This document shows, in pieces, positions 16,581 to 25,947 of a stretch of 64,000 bases of DNA (the stretch's first letter is position 1; each line of letters starts with the position of its first letter). The stretch spans positions 1-64,000 of the forward strand of contig JAEUHE010000149.1 in assembly GCA_016793885.1 (NCBI GenBank), written 5' to 3'. The notes under the pieces were generated by a model that did not search any database, was not told where the DNA came from, and was given only the letters and a program-made list of their open reading frames with translations. Made by a program: the position numbers and the translations under genes. Source of the stretch: Verrucomicrobiales bacterium (lineage in GTDB: Bacteria; Verrucomicrobiota; Verrucomicrobiia; Limisphaerales; UBA11320).

Positions 16581-18560
16581 ATGGGCATCGAAGTGAACGC
16601 CCCTGCCATGCGAAAGTGCCGATGCCACCAGTTTGGGACGAGGGTCGCGAACTCGGCGTGGTCCTGGTTGGATGACGGGGTTGAAACTCCGCGCCACCTC
16701 TAAGGATCGCAGCATCGACGCTTTCTTATTCTGATGCGCCTCCATCCGGCGCAATATACCATCCAAGGCTCGTACCGCCGCCACCAACTGTGGGCCCTTA
16801 TTCAGCATCACGCACTCCGCACGAACACCCATAGCGGCATCGGTTACCTCCGCGCGCGAGGGCAGACCGTCGCGGGCGAGACTCTCCAACACCTGAGTAG
16901 CCCAGATCACCGGCATGTGGGCGGCTTCGCAAACCCAAAGAATCTCCTCCTGTATCTCCGCCAATCGTTCGTAACCACACTCGACGGCAAGATCCCCGCG
17001 GGCGATCATCACTCCCACCACCGGACAGCTCATGGCAGCCAACAGTAAGTAGGGCAATTGTTCGAAAGCGCTACGGGTTTCGATTTTGAGTACAAGCCCC
17101 AGGCGCTCTCCCTGGAGACCCTTCAACTGGGCTTGAATGGCCTCAACGTCGGCAGGCGTCTGCACAAAGGAGTAACCCACCAGATCCGCGTTTGTGACCA
17201 CGAAGGGAAGATCTTCGACGTCCTTCTCGGTCAAGGCCCGAAGGCGGAGACGGCTGCCGGGAAAGTTTATGCCCTTGTCCGCCCAGAGTTTTTCGCCCTT
17301 CGCTCTGGCATGCACTATCCGAACCTTGAGCCGATCCGGACGTGCTGACTCGATGATGCCACCGATCTTCCCATCATCGAACCAAACTTCCTCACCGGCC
17401 TTCACATCCAGAAAGACCTCTGGAGCGGTGCAACCGATTCTCGCTGGACGGGAGACTCGCCCCCCGGGTGTAACGCGAGCAGGCCGTCCGGGCCTGAGGG
17501 AACGGCTCAGGTGCAGCAAGTCGCCGACCTTGAGCACGATCGGTTGCCCCTCCGGAGCGAGCGCCGACACGCATGTTTCCGATTCCTTCGGCCGCTTCTG
17601 CTTACGATCGTCTGTCCCCCGAATCAGGCGGAGTTTGGTCCCAGCTCCAATGAACGCGGTCTTGCTCGATTCGGCCCACCATCCACTTCCCTCACGGGCC
17701 ACGATCACCAAGAGTCGGCGCTTGGCGCGCAGATCGGTGAAACGGACAGCATCGCCGACTCTTAATCTCGACAACCATTCCTTCGGGACAGGAACTGTCG
17801 CAGCGGCGTTGCTGGATGGAGGCTCAGGGTGATCATCAACCGTCATCCAGATCTTCGCGGCCTTTACCACGCGCCCCATGGCGTCGCGACTAGGTTTCCA
17901 CTTAATGACCGCGTCACAGGACTCGATGGGGCCAGTCCGAATTTTGGGTCCGGCCAGGTCCATATGTATCCGGCAGTTGCGACCCACCTTGGTTTCCGCT
18001 TGCCGCAGGTTCTGAATCATTTGCGACCAGACCCGGGAATCATCGTGGGCACAATTGATTCTGAGGCAGTTCATTCCTGCCAGGAGCAATTCCTCCATCA
18101 ACAGCGGGCAGGTCGCCGCCTCCTCAGACATCGTCACCATGATGCGGACAAATCGCGGGGCAGGCTTTCGGCCTAACAACTCCTCCGCCCGCGTTTTCAA
18201 CAGAGATCGGCCCTCCCGAAAACTTACTTCTAGCGAACGAACCGCGGTCTGGCGCTTCTTCGAGAGCAAACTTTCCAAGATAGCGATGACTGAGTCGATA
18301 GTCGCCAGCACATGAGACTCAGCTCTTCCCAGGGATGATAGCCCCACTGCGGCCAACCCCTCTTGCAAGCTGCGCAAATCATGCTGGCGCATCGCGAGAT
18401 AGTGCACCAAATTCTTGGCACTGGCCAACTGGGTAGGATGCACCTGGCGCAGCAGACGTTCCGCCCGCCGTTCCGCCTGCTCAAGGTCTGAACGGAGCGA
18501 TGTCAGTTGCCGCCAGAGAAGATCCAGCAGCCCAGAATCCCAGTCGGGTGTCCCACTCAT
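16578..18560 (-). CDS. Pyruvate kinase-like protein with helical N-terminal region, lacking the C-terminal domain
   Basis: The 660-residue product (ATG at 18560; earlier in-frame starts only add a basic leader) begins with about 140 residues of charged helix, likely coiled coil (LRSDLEQAERRAERLL). A pyruvate kinase barrel follows from about 145: LRINCAH near 167 (family NFSHG), HMDLAGPKIRTGPI, an enlarged B-domain insertion, VWFDDGKIGG, LVLKIETR (family KIE), VMIARGDLAVECGYERL and VIWATQVLE near 557. The catalytic Lys, Glu, Asp and Thr positions therefore look present. It ends shortly after the barrel, without the C-terminal regulatory domain of standard pyruvate kinases. Phosphoenolpyruvate to pyruvate conversion is plausible but not proved; the wording APKIRTG in place of KGPEIRTG is atypical. 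It is divergent from an AAE transporter, and its stop codon lies in a dispersed repeat. Confidence 0.85.
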   Translation of the reverse strand: MSGTPDWDSGLLDLLWRQLTSLRSDLEQAERRAERLLRQVHPTQLASAKNLVHYLAMRQHDLRSLQEGLAAVGLSSLGRAESHVLATIDSVIAILESLLSKKRQTAVRSLEVSFREGRSLLKTRAEELLGRKPAPRFVRIMVTMSEEAATCPLLMEELLLAGMNCLRINCAHDDSRVWSQMIQNLRQAETKVGRNCRIHMDLAGPKIRTGPIESCDAVIKWKPSRDAMGRVVKAAKIWMTVDDHPEPPSSNAAATVPVPKEWLSRLRVGDAVRFTDLRAKRRLLVIVAREGSGWWAESSKTAFIGAGTKLRLIRGTDDRKQKRPKESETCVSALAPEGQPIVLKVGDLLHLSRSLRPGRPARVTPGGRVSRPARIGCTAPEVFLDVKAGEEVWFDDGKIGGIIESARPDRLKVRIVHARAKGEKLWADKGINFPGSRLRLRALTEKDVEDLPFVVTNADLVGYSFVQTPADVEAIQAQLKGLQGERLGLVLKIETRSAFEQLPYLLLAAMSCPVVGVMIARGDLAVECGYERLAEIQEEILWVCEAAHMPVIWATQVLESLARDGLPSRAEVTDAAMGVRAECVMLNKGPQLVAAVRALDGILRRMEAHQNKKASMLRSLEVARSFNPVIQPGPRRVRDPRPKLVASALSHGRGVHFDAH

Positions 18561-18730
18561 CGTGTGGTTCAATTTGTAGACAGTGAGTGGCAGCTTCACT
18601 GCTATTCGGTTACGAGTCCGTAACAGTCTCAGCGCGGTTCCGTGCTTGTCACGGCCTGCGTTTCGCCTCAGGATCCAGCTGGCGTGTGGCAAAATCCCCT
18701 GCCCCGCTTCCCCTTTTGTCCGTTCAATTT

Positions 18731-20407
18731 ATGACCGTGGTGTTCCATTTGTTAGATGAGCAACCGATCGCGAAAGCGCTGGTGGTGATCGCCTTGGTGG
18801 CCGCAGGTGGCCTGGCACTGGGCAGTTTGCGATTGGGGGGGATTCGCCTGGGAGTCGCTGGCGTGTTGTTTGTAGGCATCCTGGCCAGTCGACTAGGACT
18901 CTCGATTTCGCCGGAATTGCTGCCCTTCATTCGCGACTTCGGGCTCATCCTGTTCGTTTATACCATTGGGATGCAGGTAGGTCCTGGCTTCTTCACCTCG
19001 CTGCGACGGCAAGGACTCCCGTTGAATTTTCTTGCGGCGCTGGTCGTGTTGCTGGGTGCGCTGGTCACGATAAGCATCTCCTGGCTGCTGAACATCGATC
19101 TAGCAGCGGCCGTGGGAATTTTCACCGGGGCTACCACAAATACTCCGGCCTTGGGAGCGGCGCAGGAGGCACTACGCAGTCTGCCCGATGTTGAGGCCTC
19201 GCGCCAGGGCCTGCCGGCCATGGGTTACGCGGTGGCTTACCCTTTCGGCATCCTGGGCATCATCCTCGCCATGGTGGGGCTCCGCTGGGCGTTGAGGATC
19301 GATCTGCCGAGCGAAAGTGCCGCACTCAGCAAGGAACAAGCCTCCAAGACCGAGACCTTGGAGCGACGCAACCTAATCGTCACGAACCCCAACCTGAACG
19401 GGCTCAAACTCCATCAGATTCCGGGCAAATCCCAGCTTGAGATCGTCATCTCCCGCATCCGCTATGTTGGTGAGGTCGAAGTCTCCTCCGCCGACAGCAA
19501 TACCGTCATCCATGTGGGAGACGTAGTTCTGGCCGTTGGTACCCGGACGGCCCTGGATGACTTCAGCCTGATCGTCGGGCGGGAGACGAGCGAGGACCTC
19601 AAGAAAGGAGTAGGTGCCGTCACCGACCAAAGGTTTGTCGTCACCAACAAACAGATTTTGGGCAAAACCTTGCGCGAGCTGGGCTTTACGGAACGATTCG
19701 GCGTCACTATCACCCGTGTCACCAGAGCTGGCATCGAAATGACCGCGGTCCCCAACCTGCGATTGCAGTTCGGGGATATGCTTAGAATCGTTGGGCCTCA
19801 GGAGGATATGTCCAAAGCCGCAGTCCTGCTGGGCAATTCGCTCAAAGACCTCAGCTACACGGACCTGATTCCCGTTTTCCTGGGCATCCTACTAGGCGTG
19901 CTAGCCGGTCTCTATCCCATCTCCCTCCCGGGTGTCCCCACCCCGGTGCGCTTGGGTTTGGCTGGAGGACCGCTGATCGTCGCCATCCTCCTGAGCCGGA
20001 TTGGCCGCATTGGACCTCTGGTTTGGCACATGCCAGCCAACGCCAACGTGCTGCTGCGGGAGTTCGGCATCGCCCTGTTTCTGGCCTGCGCGGGCTTGAA
20101 AGCGGGAGAGCACTTTTTCCACGTGCTACTGAGCGGGGAGGGCCTCGTTTGGCTGGCAACCGGAGCTTGCATCACACTCATTCCACTCCTGGTGGTGTCT
20201 CTGCTGGCGCGTCGAGTGATGAAGCTCAACTTTGTGTCCCTCTGTGGGTTGCTGGCGGGGAGCATGACCGATCCACCTGCGTTGGCCTTCGCTAACGCTG
20301 TCAACAAATCTGATGCTCCGTCGGTAGCCTACGCCACGGTTTACCCCTTCACGATGCTGTTGCGTATCCTGGTCGCGCAACTGATCGTCCTTTTCTTCTG
20401 TCGCTAG
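18731..20407 (+). CDS. AAE-family (aspartate-alanine exchanger type) transporter
   Basis: From the ATG at 18731 the protein has 558 residues and the full layout of the AAE family: an N-terminal half with about five membrane segments and the motif GIFTGATTNTPALGAAQ, two cytoplasmic RCK-C/TrkA-C-like domains (about residues 215-375, with GKTLRELGFTERFGV in the second), and a C-terminal half repeating the membrane domain (LAGSMTDPPALAFAN, the partner of the first TTNTPAL motif). The inverted duplication of these motifs is the family hallmark. Members exchange or export amino or dicarboxylic acids; the substrate cannot be told here. The N-terminal extension up to 18587 is rejected because it is basic and lies over the divergent promoter region. 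A pyruvate kinase-like gene diverges 170 bp upstream. Confidence 0.9.
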   Translation: MTVVFHLLDEQPIAKALVVIALVAAGGLALGSLRLGGIRLGVAGVLFVGILASRLGLSISPELLPFIRDFGLILFVYTIGMQVGPGFFTSLRRQGLPLNFLAALVVLLGALVTISISWLLNIDLAAAVGIFTGATTNTPALGAAQEALRSLPDVEASRQGLPAMGYAVAYPFGILGIILAMVGLRWALRIDLPSESAALSKEQASKTETLERRNLIVTNPNLNGLKLHQIPGKSQLEIVISRIRYVGEVEVSSADSNTVIHVGDVVLAVGTRTALDDFSLIVGRETSEDLKKGVGAVTDQRFVVTNKQILGKTLRELGFTERFGVTITRVTRAGIEMTAVPNLRLQFGDMLRIVGPQEDMSKAAVLLGNSLKDLSYTDLIPVFLGILLGVLAGLYPISLPGVPTPVRLGLAGGPLIVAILLSRIGRIGPLVWHMPANANVLLREFGIALFLACAGLKAGEHFFHVLLSGEGLVWLATGACITLIPLLVVSLLARRVMKLNFVSLCGLLAGSMTDPPALAFANAVNKSDAPSVAYATVYPFTMLLRILVAQLIVLFFCR

Positions 20408-20655
20408 CAGCCTGTCCGCTGTTGGTTTCCTTGAAGACGGAGCGAGATGAGTTGAGGCAAAAAGACCGATTCTGACCCGGCAGCCGGATTTTGAATTCTG
20501 GCAGGCCGACGTCCAGAGACCCTGGAATCAAGGAATAGCCATGGTGGTCAACTTATAAAACGATATTCTTAGTCCGACGGCCTGCTAGAAGGCACAGCGT
20601 GCGGTTCGAAGTTGGTTTGAGCGTCAAGAGCAATAGGTGGATGGGGGGGATAGCC

Positions 20656-22047
20656 TTAGGGGCGTTGGGCGCCTGCCAAGGCCGGATCGTCCAGATCGAG
20701 TCGGTAAAGGATCTGATTGTAGTTATAGCGGGGGGTAGGAACCGGCCGATCGGCGAATTCGGCTGTATATGTCCCTTCGAAAATAAGAATCGGGGAGTTC
20801 GTCGGCGTGAATTCAGGGTGCAAACGCGGGTTGTAAAAGGTGTAGTTGTCGTGCGAAAGAACCTTCACCGCACGGCCCCATGGTCCTGTCGGCGCATCCG
20901 CCTCCGCATACCACAGCTCGCCGAGACTCGACGGCTTGCCACCTTTCTCCATAAAGACGGTCACCCAACGCTTTCGGTAGTCGTTCCAGGCAATGTGACC
21001 GGTATGGGGCTTGACGGGCTGCAAATCCTTCGCGGAGGAAAGTGTCGGCTGGGGCTTAAGAAGCTCCCAACGCGAAGGATTCTGCCAGTCCTCGAATGTA
21101 GCAGGACAACGCAATACCGGAAGCGGATTGCCGAAGAGAACCCAATCCCGACCCTGGCCGTCCTTCCAGAGCGCCGGCTGACCTTCGGGGGCTGGAGGCT
21201 GCCTAGGAGACTCCTGGGTCTTGGTCCAGAGCACCCGGAGCTTGTCAAATTCCTGCGTCCGGTCGTTCCAAACGCAAAGACCCGATTCATAGGCCTCGAG
21301 ATGTCCCTTTACCTTGATATAACACGCGCAGAGCCGGGAAGTGCCGCTGCGGTCCGGCAGGCTGACATAGCCACTCATCCAGGTGGGACCGGTTCCGGGC
21401 ATTTTAGCAACGCCACGCAGTTTCCCGTCGGAGTCACGAAAGTAATCGAGTTTCAGACGCAAGGGAGGCTCAAAGGAGGCCAACGGCTGCGGGGAGGTCG
21501 TCGCACTGCTCATGTCAAAGATTCCGAGTGGGTAGTGCGGCAGCGTGGTGTCTCCCCAAGCCCAGAAAAGCCTTCCTCGATGCACCGCATTCTGGACGCT
21601 GTCACTTCCGAAAACGCCGGATTCCCGCCAGTCCAGCTCACGCCCCAGCTTTTGACTCTCAGCGAAGATCCCAGCCCCGGTCGACCGACCTAAGCGCTTG
21701 GCGACGATGGAGCGATGAACCTCGACTCGCAGTGTTCCGCCACTTTCGGGCTTAAGGCGAACTCCCGACATTCCGAACCCGTCCTTAGGCAGGCCATACC
21801 CATGGCCGATGACATCAAACCACACTTCACGACCCAACAACTCCGGTGCGTCCAATGCGATCACCCCAGCGTTGTCCGTCACAAAGGTGACCAGATGCGT
21901 GGTGCGAAGCTGCACCAAAGGGACAGGCCACCCGTTTTGCCGATCCACCACCTCAATCCGGCAGGGTTGGATCGCGGCCGGAAGGCGGACAGCCAGACTC
22001 AAGGAACCGATGAGAGCCAGGGCCACTAAATGAATATGGTTTGCCAT
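20656..22047 (-). CDS. Secreted beta-propeller-like protein, third gene of the DUF1549/1501 operon
   Basis: 463 residues with a Sec signal peptide (cleavage near RLPAAIQP, residue 24). Residues 28-110 resemble a carboxypeptidase-regulatory-like sandwich (VVDRQNGWPVPLVQLRTT, then FVTDNAGVIALDAPEL). From about 130 the sequence shows propeller-like strands: VHRGRLFWAWGDTTLPHY, GHIAWNDYRKRWVTVFM, ELWYAEADAPTGPW, FYNPRLHPEF and ILIFEGTYTAEF. This is the layout of DUF4185-like or GH43-like five-bladed propellers, but no catalytic residues were identified. It begins 8 bp after the stop codon of the upstream DUF1501 gene, so it is very likely cotranscribed with it. The molecular function is unknown. 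Confidence 0.75.
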   Translation of the reverse strand: MANHIHLVALALIGSLSLAVRLPAAIQPCRIEVVDRQNGWPVPLVQLRTTHLVTFVTDNAGVIALDAPELLGREVWFDVIGHGYGLPKDGFGMSGVRLKPESGGTLRVEVHRSIVAKRLGRSTGAGIFAESQKLGRELDWRESGVFGSDSVQNAVHRGRLFWAWGDTTLPHYPLGIFDMSSATTSPQPLASFEPPLRLKLDYFRDSDGKLRGVAKMPGTGPTWMSGYVSLPDRSGTSRLCACYIKVKGHLEAYESGLCVWNDRTQEFDKLRVLWTKTQESPRQPPAPEGQPALWKDGQGRDWVLFGNPLPVLRCPATFEDWQNPSRWELLKPQPTLSSAKDLQPVKPHTGHIAWNDYRKRWVTVFMEKGGKPSSLGELWYAEADAPTGPWGRAVKVLSHDNYTFYNPRLHPEFTPTNSPILIFEGTYTAEFADRPVPTPRYNYNQILYRLDLDDPALAGAQRP

Positions 22048-22055
22048 GTTTGCGC

Positions 22056-23456
22056 CTAACCGGCTGATCGCAGGACCGCCTGGATCACTTCGCCCGAAAC
22101 ATCTGTCAGCCGAAAGTCTCGACCGCCATAGCGATAGGTCAATCGGGTGTGCTCCAGCCCCATTAGATGCAGAATCGTGGCATGATAGTCGTGAACATGA
22201 ACCGGATCCTTCACGATCGAAGCACCAAACTCGTCCGTCTCACCATGCGCCATTCCACCTTTTACTCCCGCCCCAGCCAGGAGGCAGCTAAACGCCTTGG
22301 CAAAATGGTTTCGCCCCTTGCCGTTGCTGCTGTCCGTCCAAGGCGTCCGACCAAACTCAGTGCAAATCACGACCAAGGTTTGCTCGAACAAACCTCGCTG
22401 CTTCAGATCCGTGAGCAGCGCCGTCAAGGCCCGATCCACCCGGAGCGCCTTGGGTCGGTGCGCCTGCATATCGCCATGCGAGTCCCAGTTATCGTGCGAC
22501 CCGGTATCAATAAGCTCGACCACACGCACCCCGCGCTCGACCAAACGACGCGCCATCAGGCATTGCCAGGCAAACGATGTGCGATCTCCCGCCTTCACTC
22601 CATAGGCCTCCAGCGTCTCTGGCCGCTCCGCAGCCAAATCGAACACCTGGGGTGCTTCCAGCATCATGCCACGCCCCGTCGCGAAGCTCTGAATTCGAGC
22701 CTTCACACTCAGGTCGCCAGGACGTCGAGCGGCATGGGCCGCATTCACATCGTCCAACATCCGCCGCTCCAGCTCGGCCAAAGTGCCAGGGCGTGGGATC
22801 GGCTTGAGGTTCGGAATCGGGTCCTCACCCGGAACCACTCGCACTCCCTGGTGGTGAGGTGGCAGAAATTGGGAATCCCAGACCTGGGCTCCAGCATAGG
22901 GCAAATGCTCAGCCAGGACGAGATAAGAGGGCAGGTTCGGGTTTGTTGTGCCCAGGGCATGGCTCAACCACGCGCCGATGCTCGGCAGCGGAATCGTCGC
23001 GGACCCCGTGTGCATGGCCAGAGTCGCCTGAAAGTGTTCGACGATATCAGTGTGCAAACTCCGGATCACACAAAGATCATCAGCAACCGTACGCAAGTTG
23101 GGGAACAGATCACTGAGCCAAAGACCCGATTGTCCGCACTGTCGGAACGCAAAGGGCGAGGCCAGCAACGGCTGTTTCTTCGCTTCGTCGGGTCGCAGCC
23201 CAAAAGCAGGGATCGCCTCTCCGTTCATCGCTTGGAGGCGGGGTTTGGGATCAAACGTGTCCACGTGTGAGAACCCGCCGGTCAGAAAGACGAACAGCAG
23301 ATTCTTGGCAGGCGCAGGAAAATGAGTGGCGCGTGGGGCCAGGATTCGTGCTTCCCCTTGCACCGCCGCCTGCATGAGCCCAGGCCAGCAGCCAAGACCG
23401 GCGGAACCAACGCAGCCTGCGGCAGACCTCAAAAATCGACGACGGTTAATCGACAT
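22056..23456 (-). CDS. DUF1501 family protein, Tat-exported
   Basis: 466 residues. The N-terminus SINRRRFLRSAAGCVGSAGL is a twin-arginine signal, so the folded protein is exported. Typical DUF1501 segments are FLTGGFSHVDTFDPKPRLQ, LCVIRSLHTDIVEH, GVRVVELIDTGSHDNWDSH, VVICTEFGRTPWTDSS and the C-terminal TILHLMGLEHTRLTYRYGGRDFRLTD. The family has an alkaline phosphatase/sulfatase-like fold with putative metal ligands (the D/H and TEFGR positions), but no activity is established. Its start overlaps the end of the DUF1549/DUF1553 gene by 11 bp, which shows tight coupling, and a propeller-like gene follows 8 bp downstream. Confidence 0.92.
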   Translation of the reverse strand: MSINRRRFLRSAAGCVGSAGLGCWPGLMQAAVQGEARILAPRATHFPAPAKNLLFVFLTGGFSHVDTFDPKPRLQAMNGEAIPAFGLRPDEAKKQPLLASPFAFRQCGQSGLWLSDLFPNLRTVADDLCVIRSLHTDIVEHFQATLAMHTGSATIPLPSIGAWLSHALGTTNPNLPSYLVLAEHLPYAGAQVWDSQFLPPHHQGVRVVPGEDPIPNLKPIPRPGTLAELERRMLDDVNAAHAARRPGDLSVKARIQSFATGRGMMLEAPQVFDLAAERPETLEAYGVKAGDRTSFAWQCLMARRLVERGVRVVELIDTGSHDNWDSHGDMQAHRPKALRVDRALTALLTDLKQRGLFEQTLVVICTEFGRTPWTDSSNGKGRNHFAKAFSCLLAGAGVKGGMAHGETDEFGASIVKDPVHVHDYHATILHLMGLEHTRLTYRYGGRDFRLTDVSGEVIQAVLRSAG

Positions 23457-25596
23457 AGACGAATTCGCTGGAGTTCAACACAACGCGGACGTAACTCGTC
23501 CAGGCTTCCCTCTCCGCCTGGTCCGCCGTCAACCCGGCCATCCGCCCGGCTTCCCGGCAAGTTCTCAAAAACTCTCGCATTCTCTTGACCTCGCCCGAAT
23601 GCGGGCGCCGACACCAAGCTTGTTCAATGGTGGACTCGATCCGCGCCGCCTCGCCATCCACCCCGACCGGCAGTTGCTGCGCCCAGGCTTGGGCCGCCTC
23701 CGCGATGAAGGGGCTGTTCATGAAGTACAGCGCCTGGAGCGGCACCGTCGAGGCAGTTCGCACATCGGTGGATAGATTGGCATCCGGAGCATCGAACAGT
23801 CCCAGATAAGGATGCCTCTGCAGTCGTTGCCGCATCAGGTAGACGCTTCGGTGACGGGACTCATACACCGTTTTGAAAGGATTGTGCTGCGTCCAATGCC
23901 ACTCCTCGATCGGCGGAAATGGATGCGGTCCGGGCCGATTCGTATCCAAGAGTCCTGAGACAGCGAGAATCGAATCGCGCAAGGCCTCCGCATCCAGCCG
24001 ACGCCGGTCAAATCTGCTGTACCACACATTCCCTGGATCCTTGGCGACGGAAGACTCCGATTCGGCGCTCGCTTGTTGCCATACGGCAGAGTTTAGGATC
24101 AACCGATGCATGGCCTTGATCGACCATCCGTGTTGAACGAACGAAAAGGCCAAGTAGTCGAGCAGCTCCGGATGCGACGGTGGCTCGCTGCGCATGCCCA
24201 AGTTTGAGGGGGTGCTCACCAGCCCTTTCCCGAAATGATGATGCCACAGCCGATTGACCATCACCCGCGCCGTGAGCGGGTTCCCAGCCTGCGTAACCCA
24301 GTCGGCAAACTCGCGGCGGCCACTGGTCCCGGGCGCGATATGCAAAGACGCTCCTTGGCCGAAAACCGCCGGAAGGCAGCGCGGCACTATCGGCCCCGGC
24401 TGTGATGGCTCCCCCTTCTCATGAATGAACTGGTCAACAGGCTTGTCGTCGACCACTGCGTAAGCCACCGGCAGATTAGGCAACGCGCCCGATCGCTCGC
24501 GACGTTTGAGCTCGGTACGCAACACCTTCAGCTCAACTTCCAGATGGTCTCGACTTTGCGCATTGGTGTTGCCCGCCGCGATCTCCTTCTCCAGACGAGC
24601 CAGCTCCGCTCTCAAGGTCTCCAATCGAACACGGTTGAGCTCCAGCGGACGCGCGGCACTCCCGGGTGGCAACAAAGGAACAAACCCCATCCTCGGCAAA
24701 TTCTTCGATTGAAATTCCTCGGAACCGGCATAGGGGAATCGGGTGCTGGCAAAAAGCCCGTACATGCCATAGTAGTCCTGCTTGGTTAGAGGATCGAACT
24801 TGTGATCGTGGCAGCGAGCGCAACGCATCGAGAGCCCCAAAAAAGTGCGGGACGTTGTGTCAATCGCATCCTCGATCGTCAGGTGCATCAGCTCGAACGG
24901 CGCGGTAGCGTATCGACGCGATAACGCCAGGAAACCGGTAGCAACAATGCGTTCTGCGTAGCGGTCGGCGGGCCCATCCTTCGCCAACACATCCCCCGCC
25001 AGCTGCTCCTGGACGAACTGATCGTAGGGCTTGTCCTGATTGAATGAATCGATGACATAATCGCGGTAACGGGAGGCCTCCGGCACCGGATAGTCGGCAT
25101 TGTCTCCCGCGGTGTCCGCGTAACGGGCAACATCCAGCCAGTGACGTCCCCACCGCTCGCCATAGCGCGGCGAGGCGAGTAAACGCTCGACGAGGTTACT
25201 AAACGCGGCTGGAGAGGTGTCAGTCAGAAAAGCCCGCACCTCGGCGGAGGTCGGTGGGAGGCCCACGAGGTCGAAGGTGGCTCGCCTGAGCAAAGTGAAC
25301 TTGTCCGCCGTTGGCGCCGGCTTGAGATGGACAGCTTCCAGCCTGTTAAGAATGAATGAGTCGATAGGTGTGCGGCACCATCGCTGGTTTTGGGGTGAAG
25401 GAATCTGCGGCGTCCGGACAGGTTGAAACGACCACCACGAAGTCGAATTGGTTGGAATCACGTCCCCTGCCATCACGCGCGTTGCGAGCAGGAAGAAGCA
25501 CACCACTCGGAGAATGGAGGCCTGCCACCTCCAAGACTCCAAGGCTCCCCTCGCCAGGGACGCAACGCCGTGTGGACTCGGAATGCGCCTATGCAT
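23446..25596 (-). CDS. DUF1549/DUF1553 (planctomycete cytochrome-type) protein
   Basis: 716 residues with an N-terminal hydrophobic segment (ILRVVCFFLLATRVMAG) that is probably a signal peptide with a long polar leader. The DUF1549 part (about 70-270) has PIDSFILNRL, LRRATFDLVGLPPT, YGERWGRHWLDVARYADT and a single haem-binding-like CARCHDHKFDP. The DUF1553 part (about 405-715) has FADWVTQAGNPLTARVMVNR, LWHHHFGKGLV, NLGMRSEPPSHPELLDYL and ends RVVLNSSEFVYVD. No separate N-terminal cytochrome PSCyt1 domain is present. In this family the partner is almost always DUF1501, as here. Its function is undetermined; an extracytoplasmic redox or hydrolytic role is inferred from the CxxCH motif and export. 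Confidence 0.92.
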   Translation of the reverse strand: MHRRIPSPHGVASLARGALESWRWQASILRVVCFFLLATRVMAGDVIPTNSTSWWSFQPVRTPQIPSPQNQRWCRTPIDSFILNRLEAVHLKPAPTADKFTLLRRATFDLVGLPPTSAEVRAFLTDTSPAAFSNLVERLLASPRYGERWGRHWLDVARYADTAGDNADYPVPEASRYRDYVIDSFNQDKPYDQFVQEQLAGDVLAKDGPADRYAERIVATGFLALSRRYATAPFELMHLTIEDAIDTTSRTFLGLSMRCARCHDHKFDPLTKQDYYGMYGLFASTRFPYAGSEEFQSKNLPRMGFVPLLPPGSAARPLELNRVRLETLRAELARLEKEIAAGNTNAQSRDHLEVELKVLRTELKRRERSGALPNLPVAYAVVDDKPVDQFIHEKGEPSQPGPIVPRCLPAVFGQGASLHIAPGTSGRREFADWVTQAGNPLTARVMVNRLWHHHFGKGLVSTPSNLGMRSEPPSHPELLDYLAFSFVQHGWSIKAMHRLILNSAVWQQASAESESSVAKDPGNVWYSRFDRRRLDAEALRDSILAVSGLLDTNRPGPHPFPPIEEWHWTQHNPFKTVYESRHRSVYLMRQRLQRHPYLGLFDAPDANLSTDVRTASTVPLQALYFMNSPFIAEAAQAWAQQLPVGVDGEAARIESTIEQAWCRRPHSGEVKRMREFLRTCREAGRMAGLTADQAEREAWTSYVRVVLNSSEFVYVD

Positions 25597-25669
25597 GGTT
25601 ATCGTGACAGCCCGACTCTAGTCAGAAACCGCGCGCCGGCGCAATGCACGGATTAGGGGGGGGTAGCGT

Positions 25670-25878
25670 GTGTGATTTGAAGTGGGTGAGGCTTGGTCTG
25701 TTGTACGGAGTTCCGCCTTTAGGCGGTCCCCTGAGGCTTGAGGATCATGGAAACGCTAGATCCTAAACCACTGGGCCAATTTCAGCGCCTTTTCCGCCTG
25801 AAGGCGGAACTCCATGCGCCCGACGATCGTTGGGTCCGCGGTTGGATAGTTCCCCGCCTCACCCACTTCTAATCACAC
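25670..25878. repeat. 209-bp nested inverted-repeat element between divergent operons
   Basis: The outer arms 25670-25692 and 25856-25878 are inverted copies with 22 of 23 matches (GTGTGATTTGAAGTGGGTGA at the left). Inside, 25707-25726 and 25794-25813 are inverted with 19 of 20 matches, and each of these is itself a small palindrome (CCGCCTTTAGGCGG). It encodes no protein. It occupies most of the 351-bp gap between two DUF1549/1553 genes, where the divergent promoters must lie. The size and ends resemble a miniature inverted-repeat element; no flanking target duplication was obvious. Confidence 0.8.
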
Positions 25879-25947
25879 CCGATTGGCTGGGGCCACTATG
25901 AATTTGCGTTGCCCACGGAACGTCTCAACCGGCACAATAGCACTCTC

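Noticed and set aside
20599-21693. A 364-codon plus-strand frame opposite the secreted propeller gene
   Set aside because: No domain or signal; it overlaps a gene with signal peptide and operon context on the other strand.
22167-23270. A 367-codon plus-strand frame opposite the DUF1501 gene
   Set aside because: Antisense shadow of a family protein with intact motifs.
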